This document shows, piece by piece, positions 57,398-64,000 of a stretch of DNA of 64,000 nucleotides (position 1 is its first letter; the number at the start of each line of letters is the position of its first letter). The position numbers were made by a program, and so were the translations under genes. The DNA is from Heterobasidion occidentale (taxonomy: Eukaryota; Basidiomycota; Agaricomycetes; Russulales; Bondarzewiaceae): positions 744,001 through 808,000 of the forward strand of contig JBCAQO010000005.1 of the NCBI GenBank assembly GCA_039111635.1. The letters run 5' to 3'. The notes beneath the pieces are model-generated. The model made no database searches and was not told the DNA's origin. It saw only the letters and a list, made by a program, of their open reading frames with translations.

Positions 57398-59227
57398 ATG
57401 TCTGCCTCGAACGCACTCCCCTTCGCCAGCCGCGTCTTGAAGACCGGTGCGCGCGATATCATCGCTCGCGACCGCGCTCGTGCCCAGAAGCTCCTCGCCG
57501 GCGTGCAGCCGCACGGCCCCGCCGCGTTCCACAGCGCAGAGCTGCGCAAGCGCGGCGCTGTCCACCCCGAGTTCCTCTCCGCCCGCCGCCATGGCCACCA
57601 CCACCACCACCACGAGACCGAGCCCACCGAGCCCACCGAGCCCGGCAAGACCCCGACGGCTCCTGGCGACAACACCGGCGAGACGATCGACGTCACGGAC
57701 GCTGGTGCGTTTGTGCAGGCGGCGTGCGCGCCACTCTCACGGCGAACTCACGATTTGGGAACTAGGTGTCACGTATACCGCATCGGTCGGCGTCGGAAGC
57801 CCTGCTGTGCAGTACACCCTCCTTATCGACACCGGGAGCTCGAACACCTGGGTCGGCGCAGACAAGAAGTACTCTCCCTCTAGCACCGCCAAGAGCACGG
57901 GCGCGAAAGTGGTTCGTATCCCCATCCGCATGCGGATACCGATGCAGCCGTTGGGTCTGACTGTGCGCACGATAACAATTATAGAACGTGAGCTACGGCT
58001 CTGGCTCCTTCTCCGGCACCGAGTGTGCGTGACCCCACCCGCGATGGCGTATCTGGTATTCGCGGACGCTGACGTCGCGCTCAACAGATACCGATCAAGT
58101 GAGCCTCTCGAGCGCGCTCGTGATCAAGAAACAGAGCCTCGGCGTCGCTTCCAGCGCGCAGGGCTTCGATGGCGTCGATGGTATCCTCGGGTATGCCGCA
58201 CCTCTTCTCGCGTCCATCCACCGTGGGCGAAGCTGACTGCGGTGATCACCACGCAGCATCGGCCCAGTCGACCTCACGCAGGGCACCGTCTCGAACGGCG
58301 AGGCCGTCCCGACCGTGACCGACAACCTGTACTCGCAGGGCACGATCTCCCTCGAGTCCATCGGCATCTTCTACGAGCCGACCACGTCCGCGGAGGGCGA
58401 GCTCAACGGCGAGCTCACCTTTGGCGCGGTCGACCAGAGCAAGTCCGTCGTCCTCTCCGTCGCCTTTTGCGCCGCGCGCTGATCGCCGCGTTTGTTTGCG
58501 CCTGCAGGATCACGGGCGACGTGAACTACGTGCCGATCACGAGCACGCAGCCCGCGGGCGCGTACTGGGGCATCGACCAGGACGTCACGTACGGCAGCAG
58601 CAGCAGCGGCGCCAAGTCGATCCTCAGCTCCACCAGCGGCATCGTCGACACCGGCACCACCCTCGTGCTCATCGCCACCGACGCCTTCAAGGCGTACGAG
58701 AAGGCCACCGGCGCCAAGCTCGACCAGTCAGTCACACTCCCTCCCCGGAACATGTACTCACGTACTCACGTACTCACGTACTCACGCACTCACGCACTCA
58801 CGCACACGCTCTGCACGGCCGTGATGCGCAGGACCACGGGCCTGCTGACGCTCACACAGTCCAGTTCGCGAACCTCAAGTCGCTCTTCTTCAACATCGGC
58901 GGGGTCTCGTACGAGCTCACGCCCAACGCGCAGATCTGGCCGCGCGCGCTGAACAGCACGCTCGGCGGCGACGCCAGCAAGATCTACCTGATCGTGAGCG
59001 ACCTCGGCAGCCCCAGCGGCCAGGGTCTCGACTTCATCAGTGCGTGCACCGCCCCCTCTCCCCCCTCGCCCTGCTCCTATCTGCGTTGCTTGTATGTTGG
59101 GGACTGACGTGCGCGCACGTGGGCAGACGGGTTCACGTTCCTGCAGCGCTTCTACAGCGTGTACGATACCACCAACTCGCAGGTCGGGCTCGCGACCACG
59201 GAGTTCACGAACGCCGAGACGAACTGA
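57398..59227 (+). CDS. Pepsin-type aspartic protease (A1, polyporopepsin-like)
   Basis: Two-lobed aspartic endopeptidase. Exons: 57398-57704, 57766-57911, 57985-58024, 58088-58190, 58257-58442, 58508-58726, 58832-59039, 59127-59227; about 434 residues. Catalytic motifs are LLIDTGSSNTW in the N-lobe and GIVDTGTTLV in the C-lobe; the flap region VSYGSGSFSGTEYTD and FDGVDGILG are typical. The N-terminus lacks a clear hydrophobic signal peptide, and the propeptide carries a natural run of six histidines after HG (about residue 67) followed by Glu-Pro-Thr repeats. Exon 7 needs one missing base near 58856-58858 to join TLT to VQFANLKSLFF. The intron before exon 7 contains an octamer repeat. Confidence 0.87.
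58752..58806 (+). repeat. 8-bp tandem repeat (ACTCACGT) in a protease intron
   Basis: Five to six units of ACTCACGT/ACTCACGC in tandem inside the intron at about 58727-58831. The spacing is regular; it may be polymorphic. Confidence 0.8.
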
Positions 59228-62076
59228 GCGCGAGCGCGCGCGCTGCGGCGCCGCCAAGACGCGGTCGCGAGTGTGCGTGTTTCCCGACGATCCTCGACGG
59301 GGATTGAGTGGCGGCGGAGACAGGGCTCGGACCGTTGTGACGCGTGAACGTTAGACACGGACTGTTTTGGGATCGCTTTCGCTGTTTTGATACATCGCTG
59401 TCTGTGCGTGTTGGATAATTACGACAGGCCGCTCGTCTGCTAGGTTTTGCTTTGGGAGTTCGCCATGCTTGGCTTTGGATAGCATCATATCACGTACCTA
59501 CGATGGGTGGGTTGTACAAGGGATATTGACTACATATTATACGATGAGGAAAGAAGGATCGCAGGATCTGAGTTCTCGAGACAAGCGTCGACAGGCAACA
59601 TTGAGCGCTTGAGCGCTGACGGGCACGCATAGACATCCTTATGCGACTGGGACGAGACGCAGACGCAGAGCGAAAATGGATCGCCTGCCGGGGCTGGCAC
59701 CGCCGGACCATCACTCAACTACCGCCTGCATACACTACAGTCGCCAGTCGCCTCCTAGCGTCATATATGCACCGCACCCGCACCCGCACCCACGCGCGCC
59801 GCGAGCGAGAGCCCGACTCTCATCTCCCACGCGTAGCCTCGAACCTCTCGCGACGCCGCCCTATGCACCGCTCGGACCTCCCGCAGCCCAAAGACGCGCC
59901 TCCGGGCCCCTACAGTAAGTACACGGCACGCGGAAGGCGGAACACGGACGCATACAGCATACAGCATACAGCGCCCATTCACGAACTCGAGGCGCCGAGT
60001 CACCTGATCCGCTGCACGCGACACCGAAGCATGATCTAGCATGATGCATGATCCCCGAACCGGGCGTCCCTGTCGGATCCCCTCAGACCGAGTGTGCACG
60101 CACCACGAAGCACGAAGATCCGCAGCCGCGCCTATACGCACCCAGCGCCTGCGCGTGTCTCTAGAGCGGCGCTCGCCCACGTCGTCACGCCCTCACGGCG
60201 TCATCCAGCGAAGACATATGCACGCGTGCGCTCCGTACGCAGTGCGCCTCTTTGCGCCCACAGTGCCTGCGATCACACGAACGCGCAGGCTGTATAGAAA
60301 GCTCGCGGCGCGGCACGGCGATGCACATCGCGTCCCTCCGCCCCGGCCCCGTGGCTATCGCCTGGCCACTACCTATCCGCGATCGACGGAGTGATCTCGC
60401 GCGCGTGACGGTGGGGGTGGCGGGCTGCGCGGCGAGGCGTCAAAAAGGTTAAACTGGTGATCAGAAGGAGACGAGCGACGGGCGAGCGAGCAATATGGGC
60501 GCACGCGCCCGGGGCTCGTTGGTGACGGTGGGTGACGGGGATGGTAAGGGTGGTGGGCTGGTGACGCGGTGCCGGCGCGCATGCGGGGTGGGGTCGCAGG
60601 AGGGCAGCACGGGACGGGTCAGATGCGCGGGCGGATTTTGGGCTAGAAGCGCGGTGGGAGGGGCGTGCGGGGACGAGCGAGCGAGAGAATGGGCGTGCGG
60701 GTGACTGTGCTGCACGCCGGTCATCTGCACGCGTCCCCATGGGTCCAGCGAGGGACAACGTGGCTGAGGCGGGGTGCCGCTGGACCCGCTGGACGCACTG
60801 TACCCGTCGGAGGAGCGCGCGATCGCGCGCGGGGGTCGAGTTCGGGTTCGTGCGAGATGAACGTTGAAGGAGGACTTACCTGGGCAGTTAGTCACGCACA
60901 TATGAGGGACGACGGCGAGCGCGACGGCTAAGCGACCTCGCGGGTGCAGGCGTCGACGGGTCGACGAGGCAGAGGCGGAGGCAGAGGCAGACCGCGGGGA
61001 TAGTTGCTAGCCACCGCGGAGAGAGGATGGCGAGGGGGGCAGCAGGCGCCAGGGTCCAGACGATTGCGTCGCGGATGCCGTCATGATCTGTGATGCACCG
61101 CGACGTCCGAGCGGCATCAAAAGTTAGAAAAGGGAATGACACTGCAGGCCTGGGCGCGAAGGCAGCAGGAGAAGCGGGCCAGGGGAGAGCCAAGGAAAGG
61201 TGTGCGCATAGGGGGATCTTCTGACTGGGAGGGGACGAGGAGGGATTGGAGGAGGGAGGTGGGATGTGACGGGGCGGGAGGGTGAAACGCAGGGCACACA
61301 CGCCAGAATCCCACGTTTGTTTTGCAGGGGGGCGCACATGATGGGGGGGCATGACGGCGCATGACGGGGGAGCTGGCGGGGGGGCAACGGGCGGGCACGT
61401 GAGGGGAACGGTGGTGCTGGCCAAGCAGGGATGTTCGATACGCTCGGGGCCTGGGCGCAGTGCAGACGTTTGCAGACAGTCGCTGTCCTTGGATGGGATG
61501 CCAAGGCGAGCAGGGCAGCGGCGGGCGAGGGAGGGCGAGGAAGGAGGCAGGGGAGCCGTGTTCGATCCGCCAACGGGGCAACCTCAGCGCCAAAACCAGA
61601 TCGCCGCAGCCGCAGACGGCACGTGCACAGCCTCTGGGGTCCCCCCGCCGTCGCGTCCGCTTCATCTCGACAACACACGCTGCTGCCTGTCCCCTCCGTC
61701 TTATAAGTCCCCCTCCCCCCCCGCATCCCACAGCTCATGCCCTCCCCACCCGCCCCGAAGCACAGCAGGAAGGGCCCGAGCCTCGCACAGACACCGCCCG
61801 GCTTGTTCCCTGCTTCTGACACCCAACTGGGGAATATATTTTGTGGAGACGCGCGATCGAGATCTGCCATAACCGTCTCGGCAGCCTTGTCCGTCTTGGA
61901 TCCCGAGCAACTCGAGCCTTTTCTTATCACGACCACAACCTTCCCTAGTCCTTCCCTTTCCTCCCCTTCTCCCCAACCACCTCCTACCCTCTACCTGGTC
62001 AACAGCTGGGCACGGTGACTGTACAGCCCGAACAAACGTCCCACGATCCAACAATCCCTATTCTCACACGGACGTC
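59228..62076. other. GC-rich gene-poor stretch, 2.8 kb
   Basis: Between the protease and the antiporter. It is very GC-rich, with short microsatellites (for example CACCCG near 59765-59790 and CATACAG near 59950-59972). Long open frames on several strands overlap each other, as expected from low stop-codon frequency, and none shows domain motifs or consistent splice sites. The right end should hold the NHA1 promoter. Confidence 0.55.
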
Positions 62077-64000
62077 ATGACTTTCCATCCCGTAAGGGCT
62101 CCACTTCTTCGCTATGCGGCTCCTCGTCCGTCCTCATCAGCCCCTCTAGTTCGAGGTCTCCATACCTCATGTCGCATACGCTGTATTGGGCGGCTTCGTC
62201 GTGTTTGTGCGTCTCCCGCTCTCCTCGCTCGCGCCCTGTCCGTTCGCTCAATTCACCCGACGGCCCAGTTTGGAATGTTTTCCCTCTTCATCAGAGAAAA
62301 GGTGTGCCCTCTCGCCGCCATTTCCAATCCTCGTCCGTGCTCACCTCTTCCAGCTCTACATCGGCGAAGCCTGCTGGGCATTTTTATTCGGCGTTATTAT
62401 CGGTGCGCTCCTCTTTTCCCCTTGGCACGTCTGGCCACAGGGCCACAGACTGAATGTGTCATCTGAACATATCCTTCTCTCATGTTCGATCAGGACCGTA
62501 CGGCGCGGGCATATTCGACCCTAGAGGCTGGGGCAACGGCAGCGAGCAGGTCACCAACACGATCACCCTCGAGTTCACCCGCGTCGTCCTCGCCATCGGA
62601 GTCTTCGCCATCGGCGTCGAGCTCCCAAAAGCCTACATGGCACGCCACTGGAAATCCCTCTTCTTCCTCCTCGTCCCCGTCATGACCTGGGTGCGCCCCA
62701 CCTTCCTCCTTCTCTGCTTCGTCGCTGTTTCCATCTGCTCTCGCTGATGCATCGAAACCAAACAGGGCTGGTTTGTATCAGCCGGCCTCATCTACGCCCT
62801 CATCCCGAAGCTCAACTTCCTCTCGTCTCTAGCGGTCGCCGCGTGCCTCACCCCGACGGACCCCATCCTCGCCGCGGCCGTCGTCGGCGGCAAATACGCT
62901 GACAAGCACGTCCCCGCCCACTTGAGGCACCTCCTGGCCGCCGAGTCTGGGTGCAACGACGGCGCTGCGTTCCCGTTCCTCTACATCTCCCTCTACCTCA
63001 TCATGGACAGGACCACCGCCCGCGCGGTCGAAGACTGGTTCCTCATTCTCTGGCTCTGTGCGTGCGCATCGGTGCTGGCTGCTCTTCAGCGTTGTTGATT
63101 TCGTTAATGTTGTTGTCGTTGTCGTCATCGTCGTTTGACGTGCCGTGCGTGCGCGCGCGCTAGATCAAATCGTGCTCGGCACCGTGTGGGGCGCGATGCT
63201 CGGCTTCGGCTTCCGCCACCTGATGAAGTTCTGCGAGCGCAAGGACCTCATCGACCGGCAGTCCTACGTCGCGCAGTACGTCTCGCTCGCGCTGCTCACC
63301 ATCGGCACGACGACGATGCTCGGCTCGGACGACCTCCTCGCCGCGTTCTCGTGCGGGACCGCGTTCGCGTGGGACGGCTTCTTCAACAAGCAGACCGAGC
63401 AGGCCGTGTTCTCGTCCGTGATCGACCTGCTCTTCAACGTCGCCGCGTTCGTGTTCGTCGGCGCGTGGACGCCGTTCACGCAGTTCGATAACCCGGAGCT
63501 GTCGCTCTCCGTCTGGCGCCTCGTCGTGATCGCGATCCTGGTGCTGTTGCTCCGGCGGCTGCCCGCGATCATCGCGCTGTACAAGTGGATACCGGACGTC
63601 AAGAGCCTGCGGGAGGCCGTCTTCAGCGGGCACTTTGGCCCCATGGGCATCGGTGCGTCGTCTGCCCCCTCTTTCTTTTTTTTACACCTATCCGCAGCCT
63701 GCGTATGTGCGTCCCCCGTTCTGACGTCCGTCCGTCCCCACTCTCCAGGCGCCGTCTTCATCTCCACCCTCGCCGCCGAGACGCTCGCGGGCGCGGGCGC
63801 GGCGGCGGACTCGCAGACGGGCCTCCTGGCCGAGTCGATCCAGCCGATCGTCGCGTTCATGGTCGTCACCTCGATCGTCATCCACGGGCTCTCGATCCCG
63901 TTCTTCTCGCTCGGGCGGCGCGTGCACTCGGTCTCGCGCACGTGGTCGCGCCACGTCAACGACGCGGACGCGCCAGAGTGGACGACGCACACGCGCGCGG
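62077..64000 (+). CDS. NHA1: Na+/H+ antiporter, NHA1-type, 5' part, runs off the right edge
   Basis: Plasma-membrane alkali-cation/proton antiporter of the fungal NHA1 (CPA) family. Exons: 62077-62091, 62150-62206, 62269-62301, 62354-62402, 62494-62690, 62766-63057, 63164-63652, 63749 to beyond the window, all in phase. Landmarks: EKLYIGEACWAFLFG, IIGPYGAGIFDPRGWG, TRVVLAIGVFAIGVELP, the substrate region AACLTPTDPILAAAVVGG, AAESGCNDGAAFPFLYIS and DDLLAAFSCGTAFAWDGFF. The first coding exon is only five codons. The long cytoplasmic tail typical of Nha1 lies beyond the edge. Family assignment is confident; cation preference cannot be read. Confidence 0.92.

Noticed and set aside
61124..61936. 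Minus-strand open frame of 270 codons in the GC-rich region
   Set aside because: Composition is Pro/Arg/Cys-rich with no domain, overlaps other long frames on both strands, and is expected where stop codons are rare.

Overview
This is a nuclear genomic window from a filamentous basidiomycete, most likely an Agaricomycete. The reasons are: short GT-AG introns of about 50-60 nt cutting genes into up to 18 exons, several micro-exons, a fungal-type FunK1 kinase, a DUF6534-type membrane protein, a CYP63-like P450, a GH35 beta-galactosidase and a pepsin-type protease. I read 20 intact or nearly intact protein genes, two pseudogene segments, one gene relic and two intron-containing tRNA genes. Gene models were built by splicing by eye and checking reading-frame phase at each junction; exon limits should be good to within a base or two.

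Layout: the left edge holds the 5' part of an ergothioneine synthase gene (EGT1, minus). Then come a seven-span membrane protein (+), a type B carboxylesterase (+), a DHHC palmitoyltransferase (-) divergent from a probably peroxisomal acyl-CoA thioesterase (+), and a large membrane-anchored GH35 beta-galactosidase (+). Next are tRNA-Ala, a BRCT-BRCT-Myb (Rap1-like) protein (-) divergent from NOP12 (+), a berberine-bridge-type FAD oxidase (+), tRNA-Pro, a FunK1 relic and a Kip2-like kinesin (-). From 28.07 to 36.19 kb lies a direct duplication carrying the kinesin 5' end plus a P450; the left copy is nearly intact and the right copy is decayed. Further right are an amine-oxidase-like flavoprotein (-) divergent from a GFA/CENP-V-type zinc protein (+), the DUF6534-like protein (-), a YEATS-domain protein (-) divergent from FEN1 (+), a FunK1 kinase (-), an F-box-like protein (-), an aspartic protease (+), a GC-rich gene-poor stretch of 2.8 kb, and an NHA1-type Na+/H+ antiporter (+) cut by the right edge.

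The genes are mostly unrelated housekeeping and accessory functions, with no clear biosynthetic cluster. I did not find a clearly new defence or metabolic system. The strongest unexpected signals are a repeated pattern of single-base frame breaks, mostly apparent one-base losses in short homopolymers, in otherwise conserved genes; the tandem P450/kinesin duplication with different lesions in its two copies; and micro-exons as short as 5 and 7 nt.
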